From: Fragum whitleyi
Lineage: Eukaryota; Mollusca; Bivalvia; Cardiida; Cardiidae
Direction: 5' to 3'
DNA length: 64,000 nt
Assembly (NCBI GenBank): GCA_948146395.1
Contig: OX411544.1
Location: 88,192,132 to 88,256,131, forward strand
Shown piece by piece: positions 32,506-44,209 of this stretch. The notes under the pieces were generated by a model, which saw nothing but the letters and a program-made list of their open reading frames with translations, had not been told where the DNA came from and did not search any database. A program made the position numbers and the translations under genes. Position 1 is the first letter of the stretch, and each line of letters begins with the position of its first letter.

Positions 32506-33532
32506 GCTGATTTTTGGTATGTGAGTCGGCATCAATGAGTTCAAGAAACAAGTTCGAGTTAGGTTCCGGTCCATTGATTTTGAGGAAGAAACGGTTATTG
32601 AACTTAGAAAATTAACAGGAAATTTTAGATTTCCGGACTTTCTTTCTTAACCCTGAGAGATATTGGGCTGATTTTTGGTATGTGAATCCGGGTGAATGAG
32701 TTACAGAATAACTTCGAGTTTTGTTCCGGTCCATTGACTTTTGAGGAAGATACGAATGCTGGACCTAGAAAATTACCAGGAAATGTCAGTTTTCCGGACT
32801 TTTTTTCTTAACTTTGGGAGATATTGAGCTGATTTTTTGGTATGTGAGTCCGGGTGAATGAGTTACAGAATAAGTTCGAGTTTGTTTCCGGTCCATTGAC
32901 TTTTGAGGAAGATACGAATGCTGGACATAGAAAACTACCACGAAATTTTAGTTTCCGGATTATTTTTCTTAACTTTGGGAGATATTGAGCTGATTTTTTG
33001 TTATGTCAGTTTGCATCAATAAGTCACAGAACAAGTTCGAGTTTTGTTCCGGTCTATTGATATTCGAGGGAGATACGCATGCTGAACTTGGAAATTACCA
33101 GAAAATTCAGCTTTCCGGACTTTTGCAAGAGATATTGAGCTGAATTTTGGTATGTGAGTCCGCGTCAATAAGTAACAGAACAAGTTTGAGTTTTGTTCCG
33201 GTCAATTGATTTTTTTGTGGAATATACGGATGCTGGACTTAGATATAACTAGGAAATTTCTGTTTTCTAGACTTTTTTTCTTAACCCTTGGAGATATTGA
33301 GCTGATTTTTTTTTATATGTCAGTCAGTATCAATAAGTTACAGAATAAGTCTAAGTTTTGTTCGGGTCCATTGGTTTCTGAGGAAGATACGGATGCTGGA
33401 CTAAGCAAATTATTAGAATTTAGTTTTCCGGACATTTTTCTTAACCCTTGGAGATATTGGGCTGATTTTTAGTCTCCTAGTCTGCGTCAATGGGTTATAG
33501 AACAAGTTTGAGTTTTGTTCTGGTCCATTGAT
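32506..33532. repeat. About 160-bp satellite, six units and a partial
   Basis: Units start GCTGATTTTTGGTATGTGAG at 32506, 32665, 32828, 32989, 33139, 33301 and 33461 (lengths 159, 163, 161, 150, 162, 160, partial). Shared blocks include GTTCCGGTCCATTGA, GAGGAAGATACG, TTTCCGGAC and GAGATATTG. The 88-codon ORF at 33206-33472 is a by-product. Confidence 0.92.
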
Positions 33533-33713
33533 ATAGGGATATATATAAAACCGGTATGGGACTTGGTATTGCCATGCAATACGTCGGAATGCTTGTTTTT
33601 AATATAAAATCCTTCTGTTCATCTGTTTTCACATTGCTTTGTTCTATTATTTGTAGAAGGCGTTAAAAAAAAGATTGCATAGAGGTCATTAAGTTCGTTC
33701 CTATTTTAATACA

Positions 33714-33808
33714 GGTGTTTAAATGTAAATTATTTGTTTATTTGACTGATCAGCCAAAACACGTTCTATTGGGAATTTCTCAAAGAAGATTAAACGCATT
33801 CTTTAAAC
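33714..33808 (+). repeat. Dispersed repeat M, copy 2
   Basis: CTGATCAGCCAAAACACG, TATTGGGAATTTCTCAAAG and GATTAAACGCATTC match 2580-2650. Confidence 0.55.
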
Positions 33809-34103
33809 CTTTTACATTGCGTTAGAATTAATATTGAATCGGCGAATCCACGCTTTAACATGATATTTGAATAGTAAGAAAATGAAATAATAACATTATA
33901 TATTGTGAAATTAACGGACTCATATATAATTCTTACAAGTACGTTCAAAAAAGGGTGAAGCGGAAAATTTTCAAAGAAAACTGATAGACAAGTAAGAAAG
34001 AGGCACTCGGCAACTAGTTGGACAAAAGCCGTAAGATTTAGGGCGCACGTCTTAATTGTAAGCGTGCAAGTCCCATAAATAACACTATAAGCGGACACTT
34101 ATA

Positions 34104-34527
34104 CGCACCAACATCGTGGAATTGACAAGCTGAATGATTTTGAAATGATTTGGGAATAAAATTGATTGAGTGTGTGGAGTGAGTTGTGTGTGAAATTAAT
34201 GGGAGGTAATCCAATATCGCAAATTTTGTTTATTCTGATATCAAATTACCTCCCTTTAATAAAATATGCAAACAAGTTCTATAATTCGATTCCTATTTCC
34301 TTACGAACCAATGAGACGCTTAAATTTTCAAATATGTCAGTGAAATCGCGATCTTTGTCTAGCCGTATTTATTTTAAATGACGTTGTTGATTTAATCTTT
34401 TTCAGTGGGTCTGGAGCGTTTTTGAGTGTTTTGAATGAGTGTTTGAAATGAATGAATGGAACGCTGGGCGACTGATTTGGATTGGTTTTAATCGAGACGA
34501 ATGCCAATTTTAAGATGTTGTTAAGTG
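34104..34527 (+). mobile_element. MITE-A, near-complete
   Basis: The left end is degraded to CGCACCAACATCGTGG after TA. The right end is TTGTTAAGTG before TA. Part of the hairpin tip is deleted (TTTTGTTTATTCTGATATCAAA). Confidence 0.85.
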
Positions 34528-34529
34528 TA

Positions 34530-35335
34530 CGCAACAACATCACCACACGAAATGTAAACAAGGACGAGCAAAAACATTTCCAATGTTCTTTTGAAAGATT
34601 TTTTTTCACAAAAAAGTGTATAATTAATCATACCGATTGCTGCAAGTCTGTAACGGTCTTTTGTTAATATGTCCAGTTCACATGCAATAAATGTGTAATA
34701 ACATGCTAAGAGCTAGCGTTCTTGTCATTATTTCAATTTGTTCTTTGTGGGGGTATAGAAGTGCCCAAAGGCAATGTTGTATTAGGCTAATGCACGAACA
34801 TGAACATATAATTATCATTTTTTAAAGGTTGTAATTAGAACCGAACGTTTGTTTTAGATTGTTCAGATAATATTTTGATGCGGTTTTTAATACCTTAGAC
34901 ACGCACCTTTTAGATGTATTGCGATTTCAGCATTTTTTCAATATTTAAAAACATTTGGAATGATAACTATTTTCATGTACATTTTAAATTGAGGGGGGGT
35001 GTTAGTGATTATTGTTCACACCAAAAAAAACATTGAAATTTGTTAACGAATGAAATTTTTCCATACATGTTACGTCGAGCACTTAATACCGTGCAATATA
35101 AGACAAAGGGAAATAACCTTGAATAGATATTTCGAACCCATTCCATCCTTTTGTTATTCCCCTTATATTACAGTACGTGGTGAACGATATGCTTTATACA
35201 GTTATATATATCCTTGAAGTATTGATAAACAAAACGGATATAAATATCGGAGAAAAAAGAAAGTTCAAAGAATCTGCCAATTACATGGTTGATAAATATG
35301 GAATAACTCAACCGGTTTCACATATAGTTTGATCT
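34530..35335. other. No gene seen
   Basis: Begins with ACGCAACAACATC, which looks like a 13-bp stub of another MITE start. The rest is AT-rich with an A run near 35024. Confidence 0.45.
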
Positions 35336-36353
35336 TCAGGAGTTGAATGTTAATGTCACTTATTTTGTTCAGAATGAAAAAAAAACACTTTTGATTATCT
35401 CCCTTTAATGAGGTATGCATTCAGTTCTATAAATAGCTTCATATTTCTTCAAGAAGCAATCAGACGCTTATAATTTCATTTATGTTCTTAAATTGCGATT
35501 ATTTTTTTCAAATCTTAGCTCACCCGAGCAAGAAGTGCTCATGGTGAGCTATTGTGATCGTAGAATGTCCGTCGTCCGTCGTCAGTCGTCCACAATTTCT
35601 TTAAACATATTCTCCTCCTAAACCAGTGGGCCAATCTTGATGAAACTTGGCAGGGATTTTCCTTGGGTCAAGCTCTACCAAAGTTGTTCGAATAATTGAA
35701 ATCCACCCTAAACTTTCCCTTTACCCTTAACAAAGAGAGGGTACACTGCTTTCATTTTTGGTACGTAGCATCATCTAGTGGGCCCCTACCAAGTTTGTTC
35801 ATATCAAGACCCTTGGGTCATATTTGGGCTCCATCCGGGCGCATCCCATCCAGCTCATCTGAGCACGATGGGTGAAAAAAGGAAAACCTTCAAAAATCTT
35901 CTTCTCTGAAACCAGAAGGCTGACAGCTTCCATATTCAGTATCTAGCAGCATCTTATGGACCTCTTCCAAGTTTGTTCATATCAAGACCCTGGGGTCAAA
36001 TTTTGGGTCCACCCGGGTGCATCCCTTTTTACATCAAGAACCAAAGAGCAAAAAGGCATATCTGTCTTGCTCTACGCTGAAAACGTTCCATGGTATTGAT
36101 TTAAGGCAATTATCTCCTTTTTGACATCTGCCTATCCAATTAATTCGATGTCTCAGGGGTCAAAGAGACTCAGGTGAGCGATCTAGGACCATCTTGGTCC
36201 TCTTTTTATTTTGAATGAAGTTGTTGAATTTATCATTTAAGTGATTTTGGAGCGTTTTTTGAATGGTTTCATTGGGAGTTTAGAATGAATGAATGGAGCG
36301 ACTTAGGATGGTTTTGGTTGAGATAAATGCTAATTCCACGGTGTAACTAACTG
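35336..36353 (+). mobile_element. MITE-A, split by a 0.7-kb insertion
   Basis: The left part has the hairpin region and CTTCAAGAAGCAATCAGACGC. The right part resumes at TTTTATTTTGAATGAAGTTG and ends TAACTAACTG before TA. The left terminus is lost. Confidence 0.8.
35513..36203. mobile_element. AGCTCACC-type non-autonomous DNA element
   Basis: Starts TTAGCTCACCCGAGCAAG and ends near CAGGTGAGCGATCTAGGACC. It contains repeated GTTCATATCAAGACCC and TTGGGTC segments. It has the look of a repeat type common in molluscan genomes, with short AGCTCACC/GGTGAGC inverted ends. No ORF. Confidence 0.7.
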
Positions 36354-36418
36354 TAACAAGCATGGACTTTTCATGAGCCTATGTGTGACATTTCTAACAT
36401 CGATCAAGAGGTTGGTTA

Positions 36419-36563
36419 ACATGCTCGAGTACAATACTGAATCCAATTAGATGAGAACCCTGCCGAACCAGTCTATATTTGACGAGGCGATAGCCGAGTC
36501 AAAGATATAGACTGCTTCTGCGGGGTACGAATCTTATGAATTCAGTATTGTACTCGATCATGT
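36419..36563. mobile_element. Foldback element, about 45-bp arms
   Basis: AACATGCTCGAGTACAATAC TGAAT faces ATTCAGTATTGTACTCGATC ATGTT. An inner stem is CAGTCTATAT / ATATAGACTG. Confidence 0.8.
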
Positions 36564-36950
36564 TATATGGCATCTTTATATTACACCAAAAACTGAAAGT
36601 TCCCCAATTAACGATTTACGGCATTTGGGAGAGACAAAAGGAATAGACCCAAAATGATACGGAAAAGGGCGTCAAATGCAAGTCGTTTAGGAAAAACATA
36701 TCCGTATTGCACGATACCTTCGTTCTGGTTGTAAAATATGGATCTAAAATATTTCACTCTCACGTGATGCAAAAAAGCGATGTCATTGGTCTTAATTCTT
36801 AAGGTGTGGAAAGACATTGAGAAGCCTGGCATTCCACAAAATACATTGAGAATTTTCACATATTTTAAGCCAAGATTATGAATTAGATTGTATGTAATGA
36901 AGGAAAGACTATGATCAGACTGTGCAGGTACATGTTGATCGGAGTCTTTT
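36564..36950. other. No gene; family E hairpin
   Basis: GATCAGACTGTGCAGGTACATG with GTTGATCGGAGTC lies at 36913-36945, directly before the next MITE. The 83-codon - strand ORF at 36608-36859 is not recognised. Confidence 0.5.
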
Positions 36951-37389
36951 CAGCTAGTAACGTCGTGAAGTTTTCATTCACCTCAATCCTAACCATTCTA
37001 AATTGCTCACTCAGCGCTCCACCCACTCATTCAAAACACTCACTCAAACCATTAAAAAACGCTCAAAACCCATTGAGAAAATATAGAATCAACGACATCA
37101 TTCAAAATAAGTTTTGATAGAGAAAAATCGCGATTTCAGAGACATAATTCAAATTGTTAGCGTCTCATAGACTCTTGAAGAAATAGGAAGCTATGCATAG
37201 AACTTGTATGCATTTTTTATTAAAGGGAGGTAATCAATATCACAAATTTTGTTCACCCTGAACACAATTTGCTATATAGGATTACCCCCCATTAATTTCA
37301 CTCAAATCTCGCTCTACACACTCATTCAATTTCATTCCTAAATCATTCCAAACTCATTTACCTTGTCAATTTCACGATGTTGTTAACTG
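36951..37389 (-). mobile_element. MITE-A, near-complete
   Basis: Starts CAGCTAGTAACGTCG and ends GTTGTTAACTG before TA. The hairpin has three mismatches. A MITE-B follows at once. Confidence 0.9.
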
Positions 37390-37534
37390 TAACGCGCTAA
37401 AAATGTTCCAAATTGCTCACTAAGCGCTCCGTTCATTCATTTCAAAACACTCACCCCAATCACTTAAAAACGCTCTAAAATCGTTAAACAATTTGAAGTC
37501 GTTCAAAACGATCAACATTGCTATGCGCCAGATA

Positions 37535-37790
37535 TTGTGGCATACTTCTTTATATAGTCAACAGCGAGTGTCAGTTTTTAAGTTCACGATAGTTTTATCT
37601 TGATGTCAGTAGTGGGCATTAAAGAAGAAAAAACAAGATACAAGGTAAAAATATCACGATAGAATTATTGTGAAAATTTTGACATATGAGATAAAATTTC
37701 CTGGAAACTTTATCGTACCGTGATATTGTTTAAATTATCATGATACTGCTATCTAGTATCTCGTGGCAGAAATATGCCACCATAGTCAGA
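37535..37790. mobile_element. Nested foldback element in MITE-B (1)
   Basis: CAGATATTGTGGCATACTTC at the left and GAAATATGCCACCATAGTC at the right are partial inverted copies. Inner stems include TATCACGATAG / TACCGTGATA and AGATACAAGG / CTAGTATCT. It separates MITE-B sequence on both sides. Confidence 0.55.
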
Positions 37791-37932
37791 TAACTACACG
37801 ATTTTATTGGCTAGTGTTGAAATTGCCTGATTGGTCTGTGACGACACAAAGATAGGAAATAACGTAGTTTGTTTAAAGGGAGAAAAAGAACATCGCCAAA
37901 TTCGTCCAATTTTGACGAAATTAGCGATATAT

Positions 37933-38270
37933 ATAATACATACTTAGTGTATTATATGAAAAAAAATATCAAACGATGTTGGGAGAATTGATCATTGTCG
38001 AGGTTCTGCCGAGACAATTATCAATCCTCACAACCGAGTTTGATATTTTTTCATACAATACACTAAGTATGTATTATATTTATCTTATAACCTATATTTG
38101 TCTTGTTTTCGTCGGTGTTTCTAACTGAAATGCAAGTTTCTAAAAATAACTAACAATATATCATTGTTCTAAAAATAATTATGTGATATCATAAAAAATA
38201 TCATACGGGATGTTATCATACGGATATTTGTAAAGTTATAAGATAAATTGTAATACATGTATCTCTGGTA
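37933..38270. mobile_element. Nested foldback element in MITE-B (2)
   Basis: ATAATACATACTTAGTGTAT through TATCAAAC at 37933-37974 is the inverse of 38036-38078. The centre has TGTCGAGG...CCGAGACA. Further AT-rich sequence to about 38270 also separates MITE-B from its 3' end. Confidence 0.7.
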
Positions 38271-38511
38271 CATCTCATACAAACTAAGTACACACACTAA
38301 TTCAATATCATTCCAAAATCATGTCAATATTATTCAACTTGTCAATTTCACGACTTTGTTAATTGAATATTTAGAAAGTTAAGGAAATTTACCCCTTATT
38401 AAATAATTATAGGTGTATTTTCAAAACTGAGCTCTGACGTAGGCGTTGAGTCCATTATCATAGGTAAATCGGGTATAACTAAAAAGAAAATGATAGGAAT
38501 TTAAGTTACCT

Positions 38512-38697
38512 GGGGCCTGTTTCACCAAAACATTTAAGACGCATTTTTGTCTTACTGATGACTTACCACATATTTAGGACAAAAATCACGTATCACCAAT
38601 CTATCAATACCTTTGTAAAGGGATTGTTGTTGTAACTGTTTCGAAAGTCATCAGTAGGACAAAAATACGTCTTAAATGTTTTGATGAAACTGGCCCC
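38512..38697. mobile_element. 186-bp GGGGCCTGTTTCA MITE
   Basis: GGGGCCTGTTTCACCAAAAC ATTTAAGACG faces CGTCTTAAATGTTTTGATGA AACTGGCCCC. TTACTGATGACTT / AAGTCATCAGTA form an inner stem. Short foldback elements with a GGCCTGTTTCAC end are widespread in animals; the superfamily was not assigned. Confidence 0.8.
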
Positions 38698-39175
38698 TGA
38701 TCCCTTCACTGAAATTATGAAAGTATATGTTTCAGTGAACCTTGAATTTTTAGACAAGCAAAAGTGTTGGTTTAAAAGGCAAATTTTAAACTTTCTTAAT
38801 GCGTTGTTTTAACCTGTTTTATCTATTTCTCATAAATGGCACGAGAATCTAACAGCGGCTCACCGCGCAAAATCTACCTGTACATGTATTCAACTCGGCT
38901 TCGAAATGGAACGTTTTCGCATGAGAGACAACGGTATAAATTTTGCGTGAATTGAGACTGTCTTGTAACCTTTAAAGAAATATGGACCTCTAATATTAAA
39001 ACTAGTTGCGTTATTTTAATTATAAGGGCATTAAACTAAATAATGTGGGACACATTTAATTCAATAGTCACAGCCGCAGAAAAAAGGAATACAATAAAGA
39101 AAGAAATATAGTAGAGAAAGAATACCCAAAACGTGAAAATAATAAAAAACGTTGCTTCGTATAATTAAGTGAATT
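38698..39175. other. 3' flank of the - strand gene
   Basis: Downstream of the stop at 39176. No canonical AATAAA on the - strand was noticed, so the 3' UTR end is unknown. Confidence 0.45.
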
Positions 39176-39914
39176 TTACACTCCCGATTTTAATGGTTTC
39201 AAAATAAAACGCCTAGGTATCGGTTCCCCGTACTTTACCGCCCATTCTTTAGGCTTTGTCTTTTCATTTCTTTCTTTCATTTCTCTCACTAAGAGTTTGA
39301 GTCCGCGAATTTTTTCCTTGACTGTAGTGCGTGGTGCTTTCGACAGTTCGTGTTCAATTTCTTGTTTATCAGGTATGACGTCAAATGGTATTTGTGACGT
39401 AGGCGGCCGTAAATCTCGACAACGTTGTAATAGTCGTCGATAGTTACCGGTATTTGAATACGAAATGTTCTTTGGTAGAATTCCTAGGCTATTATAGGTT
39501 ATCGGAAGATAGCAAGGAAAATGTTTGCATCTTTCTGTATTAGTGGGATCATAATGACACGAATGACAGACCCCGGGCTCCTGAGAAGTTGATCGACTAG
39601 CTCTCGTGTTTTCACTCATTCGACTCTGACTACGAGATTCCACGATACTTGATTTGCCAGAGTCAATACGGGGTAAAAGAAGAGATGGTTTCGTGTCATC
39701 CATTTCCGCTTTTAGGTGGTTTGTCTCCTTTTTCAACTCCTTCGTTAATTGGTCGAAACTCGTGCTCAGAACTCGAATCTTTCCCTCAAGGAGGCGCTCG
39801 TGTACTGTGTTAATCTTGCGCAAGCGCAGTGTGGCAGCTTGCTTGCGCTTTAGAATCTTCAAACTTTTATCCATCTCATTTTCCGCCTCCCATTCTTTCG
39901 GAAACAGTCGTTCA
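39176..39914 (-). CDS. Unrecognised coiled-coil protein, terminal exon
   Basis: The exon opens after the acceptor TATAATTTCAG (- strand) and encodes 245 residues to the stop at 39176-39178. The first bases give ERLFPKEWEAENE and then MDKSLKILKRKQ; this Met is internal, not the start. Residues about 14-70 are charged and heptad-like (LEGKIRVLSTSFDQLTKELK), suggesting a coiled coil. A Ser-rich linker follows (SRSQSRMSENTRASRSTSQ), then a cluster CHSCHYDPTNTERCKHFPC that could bind zinc. The C-terminus is basic (REMKERNEKTKPKEW, RRFILKPLKSGV). I do not recognise the family. One base of a split codon starts the exon, matching the two-base end of exon 49208-49269. Confidence 0.72.
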
Positions 39915-40187
39915 CTGAAATTATAGAAAATTAGAAGTTTATCCTAACTTAAGTTATGGCTTAAAACACCACAAAAAAGGACAGAAAAAACAACAACATA
40001 AAAGCCAAAACTAAATCTCGCGATCCTCGAAGGGGGCTACTAAAGTTTTTTAAACTCTTTTTAACGATGTACTTCAGCAATACACACAAATTAGAGAAAA
40101 GGATAAAAAGAAATACTAAAAATAGTATATAAACTTGTTCATAACATTTTAGAAGATTCCATGTGTAGCAGGAATTCGAAAGAGCTA

Positions 40188-40383
40188 CAGTTAACACCGT
40201 CATGAAATTGACAAGCTGAATTATTTTAATGAAATTAAAAGCAGGTAATCCATTGTTGCTACTTTTGTTTAGGATGAACAAAATAAGCCATCATTATTTC
40301 ATTCCTTTTATAAAATATGCACACAAGTTCTATAAATAGCTCCATATTTCTTCAAGAACCAACCAGACGCTTATAATTTCACG
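40188..40383 (+). mobile_element. MITE-A, left part
   Basis: Starts CAGTTAACACCGTCATG after TA. It has a shortened hairpin, then TTCTTCAAGAACCAACCAGACGC, and breaks at TAATTTCACGC. Confidence 0.75.
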
Positions 40384-41106
40384 CTTGTATGCAATTCAAC
40401 CTATTGTCACCTCAAATAAACATTCTTAAACATTTAAGTCATTTCGTACCAGCGCACAGTAACGACGCCAATATGACGCTACGGCATTAACAACTTCCGT
40501 TGAAAAGGAGAATTTTACAAATACTTAAATCAACAATCAACAGAATTTCTGTATCGCTTCATCCGTTGGACAAGTACTATTTTCATACTAATATGATAAA
40601 AATTATGGATTATGGTGTGTAATGTGTGTTAAAGATACAACAATAATGTTGATCTGTAATAGCTACAGATCCAATGCCGAGGAGGCGTTTTTCATTCTCG
40701 GAAGTCATCCTGCAGAAACTCTCTAAATTCCAAACACACAAACACACTCTTTTCGGCCATTTAAAAAGAAGAGATCTGCTTGCACTTGAAGACCCCTTAT
40801 CATATTTTATCCTTTTTTGCGTCTCGGTTAGGTTTTCCATAGGTCCCGTAGAACTAAATTATTGCCCGGTTGTCCTTACGCAGGTGACGTCATTTCGAAA
40901 TCTAAAAATTGACGCGTGTCTTTAGCTTACTGACTTTTAATTGGAAATTATCGAATTGAGTTGAATGTATAGAAATAAAAAAACTCCGACCCTGATTAGT
41001 CTACATAGATTGTGCAGTCTGACAATGATCGAGACTTCTCGCACTGCTCAGTTGGTCCCTTTACGAGAGACTGGTCACATTTATATCAACACTCCATCAT
41101 ATTAGT
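40384..41106. other. No gene; trace of family E
   Basis: GATTGTGCAGTCTGACAATG near 41007-41026 belongs to the family E hairpin group. ORFs at 40610-40925 overlap on both strands and look like chance. Confidence 0.45.
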
Positions 41107-41244
41107 TATACGGTTTCTTGTCGGGATATATGACGATTTATTCCCAGCTAGAAAAAATGATGTCACCGGAGCCGTAGGCGGGGGTTGACATCATTTTCAC
41201 TGCCGTGAATTAAACGTCATATATCCAGACAAGAAACCGTATTA
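41107..41244. mobile_element. Foldback element, about 30-bp arms
   Basis: TTATACGGTTTCTTGTCGGG ATATATGACG faces CGTCATATATCCAGACAAGA AACCGTATTA. An inner stem is AAAATGATGTCA / TGACATCATTTT. Confidence 0.8.
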
Positions 41245-42127
41245 CGAATTTATTATACTTCGAAGTTTTAGGGCTTTATATCCGTCTTTTGCCTTTTTAA
41301 GGCTTTGGTAAAAACTGAAATCTTTTAAACCACCAATATCCCTTAATGCGCCCCTAAGAAAAAAGTAAACATGTACAAAGTGACGTCACATTTAGTTGTG
41401 ACGCCAGACTTCTATTTTCCGAGATGTTGAGATATGTAAGTAGTTAGTTCTTGGCTGAACCTATGAGAAAGTTGGCACTTTATATAGACAGATTGGTAAA
41501 ATTGAAAGGTATTTATTGGCATTTATATCTTTTTTATTTATATTTTATTAACTGACATGCTTTTAACTGTACCATAATGTGTATAGCCGGGTCGTGTTTT
41601 AAGCGAAGCGAGAGAATCATGGCTGCCATTACCGGTTCGACATTTTGTCTTTTCCCGACGAGGCGACTTAATGAAAAATAAGAAGTTATACGGGAGCGGC
41701 CGTACATATCAATGTTTGTCAGGTCTGCATTAACCAATGAAAATGCAGGTACATCTATCTTCTTTGCAGTATAATAACTGTTGTTTATTGATTCCAATGG
41801 TCTGTATTTGATAACTTTATTTCAGCATGTCACATTTTCAGAAATTACAAACAAGCACAATTCATGCATTTACATATATCCATGCACACGTTGTAAGAAA
41901 CCAAATACGCATTACGAGAGATAAAACTTTGACAGTTGGTCCTACATGTGATATATATTTTTGAATTATAGAAATAGAGTAAAACTTGTGTTGAGCGACC
42001 ACTTAAGGGAGGACCAAGAAGCGGTTGTTTATAAGAATGGTCGCTAAATACGAAATACTGCGATAAATGTGACAAATCATTTTGATACCATTTATAGATT
42101 GTCGGTCAAGTCGTGCTGAATCCTATG
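41245..42127. other. No gene seen
   Basis: Intronic. GTGTTGAGCGACCACTTAAGG near 41980-42005 is partly inverted at 42266-42310 (GTCGCTTAATA units), suggesting a worn foldback repeat around the hairpin at 42128. Confidence 0.45.
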
Positions 42128-42186
42128 ATGTTCGAACCCATTAGAATCGTTTTATTGAGACGATTCTTATGGGTTCTAACAACATA
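42128..42186. repeat. 59-bp hairpin
   Basis: ATGTTCGAACCCATTAGAATCGT pairs with ACGATTCTTATGGGTTCTAACAACAT around TTTATTGAG. Confidence 0.75.
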
Positions 42187-42323
42187 AAATTCAACAATAA
42201 CCAATATTTCGATAAGAATGTCCTCTTTTTCAGAGATTTTTATTACAGTGAAGGGACTTTTTATTGTAGTCGCTTAATACAATTGGTCGCTTAATAGACG
42301 TGGTCGCTCGAGCAATATCGGCT

Positions 42324-42511
42324 GTAGTATGCCGCTATTTTACAGAACCTTGAGAACATTATCTTGGAATAAGAGACGTTAGACACCTTTACCTTTGGAC
42401 ATAGTTTTGAAAACAGTGTAGTATGCCGCTATTTTACAGAACCTTTAGAATATTATCTTAGAATAATAGAAGTTCGACACCTTTACCTTTGGTCATAGTT
42501 TTGAAAACAGT
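42324..42511. repeat. 94-bp tandem duplication, two units
   Basis: Units at 42324-42417 and 42418-42511. Both read GTAGTATGCCGCTATTTTAC through TTGAAAACAGT, about 88% identical. Confidence 0.92.
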
Positions 42512-42604
42512 CTAATAAAGCAATACACACAAACATGTACGAATAACAACCGTATAGACTGGCATGCAGCAATTGACAAACACGGAGTCAAATGAAAAAT
42601 TGTC

Positions 42605-42775
42605 TTACAAATCACTCCAGGTACTCTTCTCACTGGCCTCACTATCTGCCATCGACGATGTCATAGACATACTGGATGAAGTTCTTTGTTGACGAGACAT
42701 GATAGCAAATGCTCTTCTTATTCGACAAAACGGATTTTCTCCTATACAGAACGTATCATATGGTATTTGGTAGAT
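42605..42775 (-). CDS. Possible terminal exon, unknown protein
   Basis: On the - strand, after an acceptor-like GCAAACTAG, 56 codons stay open to TAA at 42605-42607. The peptide begins IYQIPYDTFCIGENPFCRIR and later has SSSMSMTSSMADSEASEKS before ending TWSDL. The mix of a Cys/aromatic segment and a Ser-rich acidic tail looks like a real C-terminus. It lies in the intron of the - strand gene and is out of phase with exon 49208-49269, so it would be a separate gene or an alternative. The polypyrimidine tract is weak. No family recognised. Confidence 0.35.
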   Translation of the reverse strand: MYQIPYDTFCIGENPFCRIRRAFAIMSRQQRTSSSMSMTSSMADSEASEKSTWSDL

Positions 42776-44209
42776 CTAGTTTGCGAATTTAAAATACTGA
42801 TCCTCTACTACATGTAAGAGTTACTTTCACGGAAGATAAAAAATTTCACGAAGAAGTCACGTGTCATAAAAATTGTCAACAGTATTATTAAAATGAAGGA
42901 AATTGTCCTTAAGCTGCAATGCATGCAAAACATAAGCTCTAATGTTATTTTCGATGTAGAGAAGACGATTTCAATCAAAATTGAACTAGAAACTAGTGCA
43001 CAAATCCTTTTTGTCGATCAAGCAAATCAACCACAGAAATGTATTCCGCTACTCATTTATTTCACACAGTAGTTTAAGCTATAGAATAACCAACTTAAAT
43101 GGTTTAAATTGACTCATTAAAGCCAATAAAATAAAATTAAAACAATAGCTGGTCGATAAAAATCGCTAAGAGTATATTTTACAATTACGACCGTTTATTA
43201 GCAGAGCAGTCATTATAAATGGGGCTCATCATGGCTTGGTTTCATTATCATTTTACTCGATTTATGTCTTCGCTGACCTGTCAAATTTATCGATCGCATT
43301 GGAAAATCGATTGACCAATCAAATCGTCATTTAAGAAGCACAATTGTAACCTCCGACTTTATAAAATCCAAATTACTTAGAACCTTGTTTCCCACTCCCA
43401 CCCTTGCCTGGCCCCTAGGTCATCTGTAAGTGTCAAGTTAAAAAAATAAGTAAGGCACACCACCCATGTTTTACTATTTCATCCTCTCCAATTACGTCCA
43501 ATATAATCAAAAACCTCACACTGGTCAGCCAGTCAGGGGAATAAAAGCTGCTAAAAAGTTCTACTTTCTCTAATTGAATTGCTCATTTCAAAATTCGTCA
43601 GCTCAGGGAAAAGGAAACCAGTCTGTCCATCCCCCAAATTGGCCTTCGGCATGTGGACCTTAAAATAAAAATAAAAGAGAAAAAGGAAAAGGATCAAATG
43701 CTGGCCAAATGACTGTCCTTCTGTCTCTCTATATCTATGTCCTAGCCTGGGATTCCGGCCCTGTTCTTAGAAGTTTGTAACAAGGTAGATAACAAAGTTG
43801 AACCATTCAGACCTTTAAATGAGTTAACTTCTCTTCAAAGAAACAGGCTTTCAGAAACTAGACATTGACTTCATATTATTTATTTTCAATAATGAACCTC
43901 TATTTAAGAGACGGCTACCAGTCTATCTATGTCTGCCTCCTTCCCGCCCTGTCGGTCTCTGTTTCTGTTTGTCTGTCTCTCTCCCTCTCTCTTTTTTCTC
44001 TCTGTCTGTCTCTCTTTGACTATTTGTACTACCCTAACAGAATCGAACGTTTGGTACGATTTTCTGGATATCTCTTGATAAGAATAAAAGCAAATATTAA
44101 AATGATTAACATGCCAATGCATAGTACTATTTGCATTTAGTTAATTTACAGTTACATTTGTAACTATTGACATATTCTAGTGTTTTGTTGTAAAAAAATG
44201 ACGCAGATA
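42776..44209. other. No confirmed gene; pyrimidine-rich tract
   Basis: A CT-rich tract (TCTCTCTCCCTCTCTC and TCTGTCTGTC) lies at about 43950-44018. A strong - strand polypyrimidine/AG precedes a 33-codon open stretch at 43551-43652, discussed under rejected items. Confidence 0.45.

Larger units (their letters stand above)
37390..38361 (-). mobile_element. MITE-B with two nested insertions
   Basis: The left terminus is missing; it opens near AAATTGCTCACTAAGCGCTCC. B markers include TCGTTCAAAACGATCAACATT, CGATTTTATTGGCTAGTGTT and TTCGTCCAATTTTGACGAAATTAGC. It ends CACGACTTTGTTAATTG. Confidence 0.75.

Noticed and set aside
33206..33472. 88-codon ORF
   Set aside because: By-product of the 160-bp satellite units.
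43551..43658. - strand terminal exon (MPKANLGDGQTGFLFPEL)
   Set aside because: Excellent polypyrimidine tract and AG, but only 33 codons. Another frame of the same DNA is equally open at first, and the sequence recalls a dispersed repeat.
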